A stretch of 64,000 nucleotides of DNA from JAVVXB01 sp036651815. GTDB lineage: Bacteria; Bacillota; Clostridia; Christensenellales; CAG-138. Shown here in pieces: positions 46,207 to 53,793 of the stretch. The DNA is taken from positions 62,001 through 126,000 of the forward strand of contig JAVVXB010000001.1 in NCBI GenBank assembly GCA_036651815.1, in the 5' to 3' direction. The notes beneath the pieces were generated by a model. That model saw only the letters and a list, made by a program, of their open reading frames with translations. It searched no databases and was not told the origin of the DNA. Position 1 is the first letter of the stretch, and each line of letters starts with the position of its first letter. The position numbers were made by a program, and so were the translations under genes.

Positions 46207-48141
46207 ATGATTGCGCAGGCAATAGAAGCATATAAAAGTGCGCTGCATCTTGGGCAAAGAGAATTTCGCGCATGTGTTGCACATGGACAGAATCCATACC
46301 CGGCACTGCTTTCTGATGAACTACCGGATATTAACGCGGTTCGCCAGGAGCATGCGGGCATAATAGAGGTACCGGCGGAACAATTTATCGGCGTTGGCAA
46401 CGCATCCCGACAAGAAGCGTTTTCGGCAGGATTCATGCCGTTGCTTGGCGAAACGTCTGAATTTGCAGGTAAGTGGATTGCCCTTTGCAACGCGCATTTA
46501 GAGAATGGCATTCGCGATGCTGTGAAGGCTTATGATTATATGAACCGATACTTTGTGGAAGAAGGCAACAAGCGTGTCAGCGTACTTAAATATCTGGGGG
46601 CTTCTCATATTGCGGCGGATGTTACACGTTTGATCCCCCCGAAAAATGGCGAGAAGGAAAACAACATTTATTATGAGTTTCTGGATTTTCATCGGCAGAC
46701 CGGTATTCCAGATATCTATTTTTCAGAGGAAGGCCGCTTTGCAAGGCTATTGCAAACGGTGGGAAAAAACGAAGGCCAAGTATGGACCGACGATGAGAAG
46801 ATGGCGTTGCGGGCGGCTTATCAGCGTTTCTTTGCGGTCTTCAATAAATACAACGCCAAAAGATTTCAGGTATCCTGCAGCGATGCGTTCTTGGCATATG
46901 CGGACATCTGTGGCTACGAGACACTTCGCACACAAACGGAAGATGAAATCGCGGCAAATCTTATGCAGATGCGGGACGAAGTGGTCGTTCTCGGACGTAC
47001 GGATGCCGTGAAACTGAGCCTAAATCCGATGCCGGCTTCGCAGGCGCCACTGCTGAACAAACTCCTACCGGTGCATTCTGCAGAACTGCGAACTGCATTT
47101 TTGTTTGAAAAAACGGTTGAGACTTCGCCATGGACGGCGGTGCACGATGCTGGCCGACGAAGAATGGAACGAAACTTTAAGGGCAAGGTCGGCACAGTAA
47201 GCTACGATCGGGTGATGGTCGGCCAAAATGATGAGGAAATTCTTGAACGGGCAATTGCAGAGGGGGCGGATGTAATTTTCACGACCACGCCAAAGATGAT
47301 ATCCGCCAGCGTAAAGGCAGCGGTACAGCATCCGGGGGTGAAGATCTTAAACTGTTCGCTGAATATGGTGCATCCATCCGTTCGCACCTACTACGCGCGC
47401 GTGTATGAAGCCAAGTTTTTAATTGGCGCAATTGCAGGCGCGATGTGCGAAAATGATACCATTGGTTATTTGGCGGATTATCCAATATTTGGCGTTCCTG
47501 CCAACATCAATGCCTTTGCCAAAGGAGTCCAAATGGTCAATCCCCGCGCACGCGTTCAGCTTGAATGGACAAGTATCGCGGGACATGATCCGTATACGGC
47601 GTTCCGAGATAACGGTGTTACGTTGATTTCAGGGCGGGACCTGCGTAGCTTGGAATGGGAAGTGCAGAGCTATGGCCTGTATCAGCAGCATGTCGATGGC
47701 GTGGAATGGCTTGCGTTGCCTTACTGGCACTGGGGCAAAATGTACACGGAGATTGTTTCCAGCATTTTGTGTGGCACATGGAAAACAGAGGCGACACGCG
47801 CTGAGGAGCAGGCAATCAACTATTGGTGGGGGCTGTCCAGCGGGGTGCTGGACGTGACGTGCAGCGGTAGCTTGCCAACTGGCACCGTGCGGCTGATGGA
47901 GGTGCTGCGGGAGTCGATTCTATCCGGTAAGCTGGATGCCTTGGCACCTTTTCCGGAACCATATTTGACGGAGATGGAACGTACCACACTAAAAAGCCCG
48001 TCTCCTGAGGATATTCTCAGGATGGATACGCTGGCGGAGAACGTGGTGGGGAGTATTCCGGAAATGGAGATACTCATCGAGGAGGCCAAGCCACTTGTAA
48101 GATTGCAGGGCCTGCGCGCGCAGGAGGCACAACGGCTATGA
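46207..48141 (+). CDS. Cytoplasmic BMP-family binding protein fused to a ParB-like N-terminal region
   Basis: Start at ATG 46207 behind AGGAGG gives 644 residues and no signal peptide or lipobox. The N-terminal half (1-300) includes FVEEGNKRVSVLKYLGA, which resembles the ParB/sulfiredoxin nuclease-like motif. The C-terminal half (about 320-590) is a BMP/PnrA-like periplasmic-binding fold: KVGTVSYDRVMVGQNDEE, EGADVIFTTTPKM, YEAKFLIGAIAGAM, TIGYLADYPIFG. BMP proteins normally bind nucleosides outside the cell for an ABC transporter; this one should be an internal sensor. It overlaps a metallophosphoesterase gene by 4 bp, suggesting a two-gene module. Confidence 0.82.
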   Translation: MIAQAIEAYKSALHLGQREFRACVAHGQNPYPALLSDELPDINAVRQEHAGIIEVPAEQFIGVGNASRQEAFSAGFMPLLGETSEFAGKWIALCNAHLENGIRDAVKAYDYMNRYFVEEGNKRVSVLKYLGASHIAADVTRLIPPKNGEKENNIYYEFLDFHRQTGIPDIYFSEEGRFARLLQTVGKNEGQVWTDDEKMALRAAYQRFFAVFNKYNAKRFQVSCSDAFLAYADICGYETLRTQTEDEIAANLMQMRDEVVVLGRTDAVKLSLNPMPASQAPLLNKLLPVHSAELRTAFLFEKTVETSPWTAVHDAGRRRMERNFKGKVGTVSYDRVMVGQNDEEILERAIAEGADVIFTTTPKMISASVKAAVQHPGVKILNCSLNMVHPSVRTYYARVYEAKFLIGAIAGAMCENDTIGYLADYPIFGVPANINAFAKGVQMVNPRARVQLEWTSIAGHDPYTAFRDNGVTLISGRDLRSLEWEVQSYGLYQQHVDGVEWLALPYWHWGKMYTEIVSSILCGTWKTEATRAEEQAINYWWGLSSGVLDVTCSGSLPTGTVRLMEVLRESILSGKLDALAPFPEPYLTEMERTTLKSPSPEDILRMDTLAENVVGSIPEMEILIEEAKPLVRLQGLRAQEAQRL

Positions 48142-48794
48142 GTGAGCAGCGGCAGATACGTATTCTTGTCGTGGGTGATGTGGAGGCGAAGTACCTCTGG
48201 GACTATTATCAGCCGGGCAGACTGGATGGCATCGGCTTGATTCTTGCGGCCGGCGACTTGGATCCACATTATCTTTCATTTCTGGCCACGTTTTCAAAAG
48301 GCCCGGTTCTTTATATTCATGGAAACCATGATGACCGGTATGCGGAAACGCCGCCGGAAGGCTGCATCTGCATTGAAGACCAGCTATATGTGCATCAGGG
48401 CTTGCGGATTGTCGGGCTTGGCGGCTGTTTACGGTATAATCAAGGGATCAACCAATACTCGGAGCGCGAGATGATGCGGCGTATCAGACGGTTGCAACTT
48501 CCCCTGCTGAGATATGGAGGCTGTGATATTTTGCTGACACATGCGCCAGCAAGAGGCCTGCATGACGGCTCGGACCCAACGCATTGCGGATTTCAATGCT
48601 TTGTATCGTTTCTGGATCGTTATCAACCCATGTGCTTTGTGCACAGTCATATTCATCCAAGCTATCTGGACGGATATGCAAGGATAGACACTTATCATGG
48701 CGTGCAGATTATCAACGCGTATGAAAAATATATATTTGAATTGCCCGTTCCAACAGACAGACAGAAGGGTGGTAATCGGAACGGCCGTGCATAA
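48138..48794 (+). CDS. Metallophosphoesterase family protein
   Basis: A 218-residue calcineurin-like protein. Motifs GDLD, GNHDDRY, LLTHAPARGLHDG and HSHIHPSY are present, in order. The first motif, usually D-x-H, reads GDVE, so the histidine ligand is replaced; this occurs in some subfamilies. Substrate unknown. It is translationally coupled to the BMP-fusion gene, so a small phosphorylated ligand or nucleotide is a reasonable guess only. Confidence 0.83.
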   Translation: MSEQRQIRILVVGDVEAKYLWDYYQPGRLDGIGLILAAGDLDPHYLSFLATFSKGPVLYIHGNHDDRYAETPPEGCICIEDQLYVHQGLRIVGLGGCLRYNQGINQYSEREMMRRIRRLQLPLLRYGGCDILLTHAPARGLHDGSDPTHCGFQCFVSFLDRYQPMCFVHSHIHPSYLDGYARIDTYHGVQIINAYEKYIFELPVPTDRQKGGNRNGRA

Positions 48795-48952
48795 TAACGT
48801 CAATGCAAAGGCAAAGTATGACCGGTTTCACGCTGAAAATAAAACGTTTAGCAACAATGAAACACTTCTTGCCGCGAAAACAATCTTGCATCAAAATGGT
48901 GTTGATCGAAGTGGGATAGCCATGCTGCGTTGAGCAATCCGGCAACGGGAGA

Positions 48953-49594
48953 TCATTTTTGGTAGATGTCAGGATTGATGTAGGATACTGCCTTGCCGAC
49001 AATGCGGACGTTGCTGCGCGTGGTGACAACCGTAGGGGCATAGGATGTGTTTTCGGCCATAAGTACCAACTGGGTATCATTTTTGTAGATACGGCGGATG
49101 GACAGTTTATTATCGATGAGTACCGCGGCAATCTCATGATTATCCACATCCTCCTGAGCACGGATAAAGACAATATCGCCCTCGTGAACACCAATTTTTT
49201 CCATGCTGTCGTCATAGAACAGCAACGTAAAGTCACAATGTACATTTGGCGGAAGCTCATCGTAGCAGAGAATATTGCATTTGTCCAGCAGCGTTCCCTT
49301 GATGACGGGATTAATGCGTGGCTTGGTGCTGGATTCCGGCGCATCGGCGATCTCCGTTGCCAGCGGACGTGACACAGGATGCTGGCGGCGCGTCTCATCA
49401 TCGATTGCTAAATAATCCACGGTGACCTCAAAATAGGCGGATAACTTTAAAAGCGTGGAGCGTTTTACGTTTTCCGTTCCTTTTGCATAAAAATTCACAA
49501 TTGTCATGTAGGGAATGCCTGCCTCGCGCGCAAGTTCCGACTTGTTCAAACCGCGCTCTTGCATGAGCAAATCCAATTTGTCTGTCATTGTCAT
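48953..49594 (-). CDS. XRE-family regulator with S24/LexA-like peptidase domain
   Basis: The start at 49594 is preferred because GAGG lies 8 bp upstream on the minus strand; a longer frame to 49654 lacks a site. The 213-residue protein has an N-terminal helix-turn-helix (KLDLLMQERGLNKSELAREA, IPYMTIVNFYAKG) and a C-terminal S24 domain with the nucleophile serine in DDSM and the lysine in DNKLSIRR. Such proteins can self-cleave on RecA filaments or act as plain repressors. It is transcribed divergently from malic enzyme, behind its own promoter with an inverted repeat. No other phage genes are nearby. Confidence 0.88.
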   Translation of the reverse strand: MTMTDKLDLLMQERGLNKSELAREAGIPYMTIVNFYAKGTENVKRSTLLKLSAYFEVTVDYLAIDDETRRQHPVSRPLATEIADAPESSTKPRINPVIKGTLLDKCNILCYDELPPNVHCDFTLLFYDDSMEKIGVHEGDIVFIRAQEDVDNHEIAAVLIDNKLSIRRIYKNDTQLVLMAENTSYAPTVVTTRSNVRIVGKAVSYINPDIYQK

Positions 49595-49612
49595 TTGTTT
49601 ATCCTCGGAAAC

Positions 49613-49641
49613 ATCATACGCTAACTGATGCTGTAAAGCAA
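49613..49641 (-). promoter_or_regulatory. Promoter of the S24 regulator
   Basis: On the minus strand TTGCTT (49636-49641), 17-bp spacer and TATGAT (49613-49618), 19 bp before the ATG. Confidence 0.7.
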
Positions 49642-49661
49642 GAAAAACTACCATACAGCAT
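49628..49661. promoter_or_regulatory. Candidate operator: inverted repeat over the regulator promoter
   Basis: ATGCTGTA (49628-49635) and TACAGCAT (49654-49661) are perfect complements with 18 bp between them; they flank and enclose the -35 box of the S24 gene. A second near-palindrome, GAACATATGTCT (49663-49674), resembles but does not match the Gram-positive LexA box. Autoregulation is inferred. Confidence 0.5.
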
Positions 49662-49694
49662 AGAACATATGTCTATTCCATGACCGGTGGTTGC

Positions 49695-49723
49695 TTGAAT
49701 CATGGATAAAAATAGGATATAAT
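49695..49723 (+). promoter_or_regulatory. SigA-type promoter of malic enzyme
   Basis: TTGAAT at 49695-49700, 17-bp spacer, TATAAT at 49718-49723, 37 bp before the ATG. Confidence 0.8.
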
Positions 49724-49760
49724 TTATATATTAAAAAGAGAATAGGATAGGAGCAAGCAA

Positions 49761-50936
49761 ATGGATTACGCAAAGGAAAGCTTACGCCTGCACGGCGAAT
49801 GGAAGGGCAAGATCGAGGTTGTTGCAACCGTCCCGGTGGCTTCAAAGGAAGATTTATCGCTGGCCTATACGCCGGGCGTAGCGCAGCCGTGTTTGGAAAT
49901 TCAAAAGGACGTGAATAAAAGCTATGAGCTGACACGACGGTGGAATCTGTGCTTGGTCGTGACTGACGGCACAGCGGTGCTAGGCCTTGGCGATATCGGC
50001 CCGGAGGCCGGCATGCCGGTAATGGAAGGCAAGTGCGTGTTGTTTAAAACCTTTGGGGGCGTGGATGCATTTCCACTGTGCATCAAGAGCAAGGATGTAG
50101 ACGAAATTGTGAATACAATCTACCTGATTTCCGGTAGCTTTGGTGGGGTGAATCTTGAAGATATTGCAGCGCCTAGATGCTTCGAAATCGAGAAAAAGCT
50201 TAAGGAAAAATGCGATATTCCGATATTTCATGATGATCAGCATGGTACGGCAGTGATTACGCTGGCGGGCTTGACGAATGCGCTAAAGGTGGTTAAAAAA
50301 AGCAAGCATGATGTTAAAATTGTGATCAATGGCGCGGGTGCGGCGGCCATCAGTATCACAAGGCTGCTGCTTTCCGACGGATTTACGGACGTAACGCTGT
50401 GCGACCGGAAAGGCACAATCTATGAAGGTCGCGCGGAAGGCATGAACGCAATCAAGGACGAAATGGCAAAGGTGACAAATCGTGCTAAGAAAGTTGGATC
50501 GCTTGCAGATGCACTTGCGGGCGTGGATGTGTTTATCGGGGTATCAGCACCAGGTGTTGTGACAACAGAGATGGTGAAAACGATGGCTGGGGACGCGATT
50601 ATTTTTGCGTGCGCCAACCCCACACCGGAGATTTTCCCCGATGATGCCAAGGCAGGTGGCGCACGTGTCATCGCCACGGGCAGAAGCGATTATCCGAACC
50701 AAATCAACAATGTGCTGGCATTTCCGGGAATCTTCCGCGGCACGTTTGATGTGCGCGCAAGCGATATCAACGATGAGATGAAGATCGCGGCGGCGTATGC
50801 GCTGGCAGGGTTGATTGGCGATGATGAACTGAGCGCGGATTATATCATTCCAAAGGCGTTCGATCCACGCGTAGGGCAAACGGTAGCGACTGCGGTTGCG
50901 GAGGCCGCCAGAAAAACTGGCGTGGCGAGAATCTAA
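49761..50936 (+). CDS. NAD(P)-dependent malic enzyme
   Basis: The 391-residue protein is the short bacterial type. YTPGVAQPCLEI, VVTDGTAVLGLGDIGPEAGMPVMEGK, PIFHDDQHGTA and the Rossmann motif INGAGAAAISI are conserved. It decarboxylates malate to pyruvate with reduction of NAD(P). Followed by pyruvate phosphate dikinase, the two could convert malate to PEP or the reverse route. GATAGGAGCAA supplies the ribosome-binding site. Confidence 0.95.
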   Translation: MDYAKESLRLHGEWKGKIEVVATVPVASKEDLSLAYTPGVAQPCLEIQKDVNKSYELTRRWNLCLVVTDGTAVLGLGDIGPEAGMPVMEGKCVLFKTFGGVDAFPLCIKSKDVDEIVNTIYLISGSFGGVNLEDIAAPRCFEIEKKLKEKCDIPIFHDDQHGTAVITLAGLTNALKVVKKSKHDVKIVINGAGAAAISITRLLLSDGFTDVTLCDRKGTIYEGRAEGMNAIKDEMAKVTNRAKKVGSLADALAGVDVFIGVSAPGVVTTEMVKTMAGDAIIFACANPTPEIFPDDAKAGGARVIATGRSDYPNQINNVLAFPGIFRGTFDVRASDINDEMKIAAAYALAGLIGDDELSADYIIPKAFDPRVGQTVATAVAEAARKTGVARI

Positions 50937-50947
50937 CTTAGAGTCCC

Positions 50948-50982
50948 AAATTTGCGCTGCTTTTGACGGGGCAGCGCAATTT
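50948..50982 (+). terminator. Hairpin after malic enzyme
   Basis: TTGCGCTGC (50952-50960) pairs with GCAGCGCAA (50971-50979), extended by AAA/TTT around a bulged T. No U-tract follows, so it may stabilise the 3' end rather than terminate. Confidence 0.5.
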
Positions 50983-51006
50983 GTGGTTTCAAAATTCTGA
51001 AAGGTC

Positions 51007-51035
51007 TTGCACATACATGGTCTTACGGATATAAT
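51007..51035 (+). promoter_or_regulatory. SigA-type promoter of ppdK
   Basis: TTGCAC at 51007-51012, 17-bp spacer, TATAAT at 51030-51035. Confidence 0.8.
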
Positions 51036-51072
51036 GAAAAATTGACTGAAGATATTTAGGGAGGAACAAAAT

Positions 51073-53706
51073 TTGGCACATAAGTACGTTTACCTGTTCA
51101 GTGAAGGCGGCGCAGACATGCGTGCGCTGCTCGGCGGAAAGGGCGCAAACCTCGCTGAGATGACCAATCTGGGGCTGCCGGTTCCGTTTGGATTCACGGT
51201 TTCCACGGAAGCTTGCATTCGCTACTATAAGGATAACAAAACGATTGCCGATGAAATCATCGAGCAGGTCTATGAGGCACTGGAAAAGAGTGAGAAGGAC
51301 GCGAACAAAAAGTTTGGCGATCCGACCAATCCATTTCTTGTCTCCGTCCGCAGCGGCGCACGCGCTTCGATGCCGGGCATGATGGATACCATCCTGAACC
51401 TTGGCTTGAACGACAAAACCGTGGTCGGTCTGGCAGAGCTCACGAATAACGAGCGCTTTGCATTTGATAGCTACCGCCGTTTTATCCAGATGTTTTCGGA
51501 TGTCGTTATGGACGTTGAAAAGTCAAAGTTTGACGCAATCTTTGATGATGCAAAAAAGACGAACCACTGCAAACTCGATACCGAATTGAACGCAGAGAAT
51601 CTCAAAGAAGTTGTCAAGCGCTATAAGAAATTGTATGCCGAGGAAAAAGGCGTGGAGTTTCCGCAGGATCCAAAAGAACAGCTGATGGAATCAATCAAGG
51701 CCGTATTCCGTAGCTGGGACAACCCTCGCGCTATCGTGTACCGCAGAAAGAACGATATTCCATCCGACTGGGGAACCGCCGTCAACGTGCAGAGCATGGT
51801 GTTTGGCAACATGGGCAGCGACTGTGGCACTGGCGTTGCGTTTACGCGTAATCCATCCACGGGCGAAAAGAAGCTCTATGGTGAATTCTTAATGAACGCG
51901 CAGGGCGAAGACGTGGTCGCTGGAATTCGCACGCCGTCACCCATCGAAGAGCTTCGAATCTCTCAGCCGGAGGTGTACAAGCAATTTGTAGCCATCGCCA
52001 ATAAGCTGGAGGCTCATTACCGCGATATGCAGGATATGGAGTTTACGATTGAACGCGGACGCTTGTTCATGCTGCAGACGCGCAACGGCAAGCGCACAGC
52101 AGCCGCGGCTTTGCAGATTGCTGTCGATCTTGTGAATGAGAAGATGATTACAAAGGAAGAGGCGCTGATTAAGATTGACCCGAAGTCGCTTGACGCGTTG
52201 CTTCACCCCACATTTGAGCCGAAGGCACTTAAAAAAGCCAAGCCCATTGCCAGCGGACTGCCCGCTTCCCCCGGCGCAGCCTGCGGACGTGTCTACTTTA
52301 CAGCTGCGGATGCCATGGAGGCAGCTAAGCGCGGCGAGAAGGTCATATTGGTTCGTCTTGAAACCAGTCCAGAGGATATCGAGGGCATGTATGCCGCGGA
52401 AGGCGTGTTGACTGCACGCGGCGGAATGACCTCTCACGCAGCGGTTGTGGCGCGCGGCATGGGTACCTGCTGCGTGGCCGGTTGCTCTGATGTAATGATT
52501 CTGGAAAAGAGCCGTACGTTTACCACGGTGAGTGGTCTGCAATTTAACGAAGGCGACTGGCTGAGTCTCGATGGGTCCACCGGCAATGTCTATGGCGATG
52601 CACTTCCCACCATCGATGCACAGGTTTCCGGTAATTTTGCTACCATCATGCAATGGTCGGATGATTTCCGCACGCTCAAAGTCCGCACGAACGCTGACAA
52701 TCCGCATGATGCGGAAGTAGCCGTCAAGTTTGGCGCCGAGGGTATCGGCTTATGTCGGACGGAGCACATGTTCTTTGATGAAAGCCGGATTCCGGCTATG
52801 CGCGAGATGATCGTGAGCAAGAATGAAGAGAGCAGACGCCGCGCACTGGCAAAGCTGCTGCCTATGCAGCGCTCGGATTTTAAGGGGATTTACAAGGCCA
52901 TGGGTAGCCGTCCGGTTACCATTCGGTTTTTGGATCCGCCGTTACATGAATTTCTGCCTTCCGAGGATAACGACATCCGTTCGTTAGCCAAGGAGATGGG
53001 TCTTTCGTTTGAAGAGCTCAAGCTGACGGTTGCCAACCTGCACGAGTTCAACCCGATGCTTGGTCATCGAGGCTGCCGTCTGGCGGTTACCTATCCGGAA
53101 ATTGCAGAGATGCAGACGCGTGCCGTCATCGAAGCGGCCATCGAAACCAGGGAAGAAACCGGCATTCAGATCATTCCGGAGATCATGATTCCTCTCGTTG
53201 GAGAACCCAAGGAATTGGAGTATGTTAAGACTGTGGTTGACAGGACTGCACATGAGGTCATGAAGGAACGTGGCATCGAAATCCCTTACATGGTCGGTAC
53301 GATGATCGAGGTTCCTCGTGCGGCGCTGATGGCTGACAAGATTGCTGAATATGCACAGTTCTTCAGCTTTGGCACGAATGATCTTAGCCAGATGACCTTT
53401 GGCTTCAGCCGGGATGACGCGGGGAAGTTCCTCGATGATTATTATAAGAAGAAAATCTTCGAGTCCGATCCATTTGCGCGTCTGGACCAAGAAGGCGTTG
53501 GCAAACTGGTCAAGATGGCAGCTGAACTTGGCCGCAGCGCTCGCCCAGATATCAAACTGGGCATCTGCGGTGAACATGGCGGTGATCCATCAAGCATCGA
53601 GTTCTGCCACAATGTGGGGCTGAACTATGTCTCCTGCTCACCGTTCCGTGTGCCGATTGCGCGGCTTTCCGCGGCGCAGGCAAGGATCAACGAACTGTCC
53701 AAATAG
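51073..53706 (+). CDS. ppdK: Pyruvate, phosphate dikinase
   Basis: Initiation is at TTG 51073, fixed by GGGAGGAAC and the conserved N-terminus HKYVYLFSEGG. The 877 residues cover the ATP-grasp domain (1-340; LLGGKGANLAEMT), the phosphohistidine swivelling domain with GGMTSHAAVVARGMG (catalytic His about 455), and the PEP/pyruvate barrel (GLCRTEHMFF, GTNDLSQMTFG, catalytic Cys in the CSPFRVPIARL end region). It interconverts pyruvate + ATP + Pi with PEP + AMP + PPi, glycolytic or gluconeogenic in anaerobes. No PPDK regulatory kinase gene is next to it. Confidence 0.97.
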   Translation: MAHKYVYLFSEGGADMRALLGGKGANLAEMTNLGLPVPFGFTVSTEACIRYYKDNKTIADEIIEQVYEALEKSEKDANKKFGDPTNPFLVSVRSGARASMPGMMDTILNLGLNDKTVVGLAELTNNERFAFDSYRRFIQMFSDVVMDVEKSKFDAIFDDAKKTNHCKLDTELNAENLKEVVKRYKKLYAEEKGVEFPQDPKEQLMESIKAVFRSWDNPRAIVYRRKNDIPSDWGTAVNVQSMVFGNMGSDCGTGVAFTRNPSTGEKKLYGEFLMNAQGEDVVAGIRTPSPIEELRISQPEVYKQFVAIANKLEAHYRDMQDMEFTIERGRLFMLQTRNGKRTAAAALQIAVDLVNEKMITKEEALIKIDPKSLDALLHPTFEPKALKKAKPIASGLPASPGAACGRVYFTAADAMEAAKRGEKVILVRLETSPEDIEGMYAAEGVLTARGGMTSHAAVVARGMGTCCVAGCSDVMILEKSRTFTTVSGLQFNEGDWLSLDGSTGNVYGDALPTIDAQVSGNFATIMQWSDDFRTLKVRTNADNPHDAEVAVKFGAEGIGLCRTEHMFFDESRIPAMREMIVSKNEESRRRALAKLLPMQRSDFKGIYKAMGSRPVTIRFLDPPLHEFLPSEDNDIRSLAKEMGLSFEELKLTVANLHEFNPMLGHRGCRLAVTYPEIAEMQTRAVIEAAIETREETGIQIIPEIMIPLVGEPKELEYVKTVVDRTAHEVMKERGIEIPYMVGTMIEVPRAALMADKIAEYAQFFSFGTNDLSQMTFGFSRDDAGKFLDDYYKKKIFESDPFARLDQEGVGKLVKMAAELGRSARPDIKLGICGEHGGDPSSIEFCHNVGLNYVSCSPFRVPIARLSAAQARINELSK

Positions 53707-53725
53707 TCAAACTTGGATTCTCGAC

Positions 53726-53753
53726 AGAGCCGACAGCATTTGCTGTCGGCTCT
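53726..53753 (+). terminator. Perfect hairpin after ppdK
   Basis: AGAGCCGACAGCA (53726-53738) and TGCTGTCGGCTCT (53741-53753) form a 13-bp stem. No run of T follows; it still separates ppdK from the ger promoter at 53758. Confidence 0.65.
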
Positions 53754-53757
53754 ACTT

Positions 53758-53787
53758 GTATGATGAGGATGGCTTTTGCAGATACTC
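53758..53787 (+). promoter_or_regulatory. SigG-type promoter of the ger operon
   Basis: GTATG at 53758-53762 fits the SigG/SigF -35 (gYATR); after 18 bp GATACTC at 53781-53787 fits the -10 (cATAcTA) at the core ATACT. Germinant receptor operons are forespore SigG-dependent in Bacillus. It would exclude a TTG start at 53776. Confidence 0.5.
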
Positions 53788-53793
53788 TCTGGT

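Noticed and set aside
49663..49674. GAACATATGTCT as a true LexA box
   Set aside because: It departs from GAAC-N4-GTTC in the right half; kept only as a possible operator element.
53776..53793. TTG 53776 as the start of the GerA-type A subunit
   Set aside because: It overlaps the SigG-like -10 region, so it would not be included in a transcript from that promoter.
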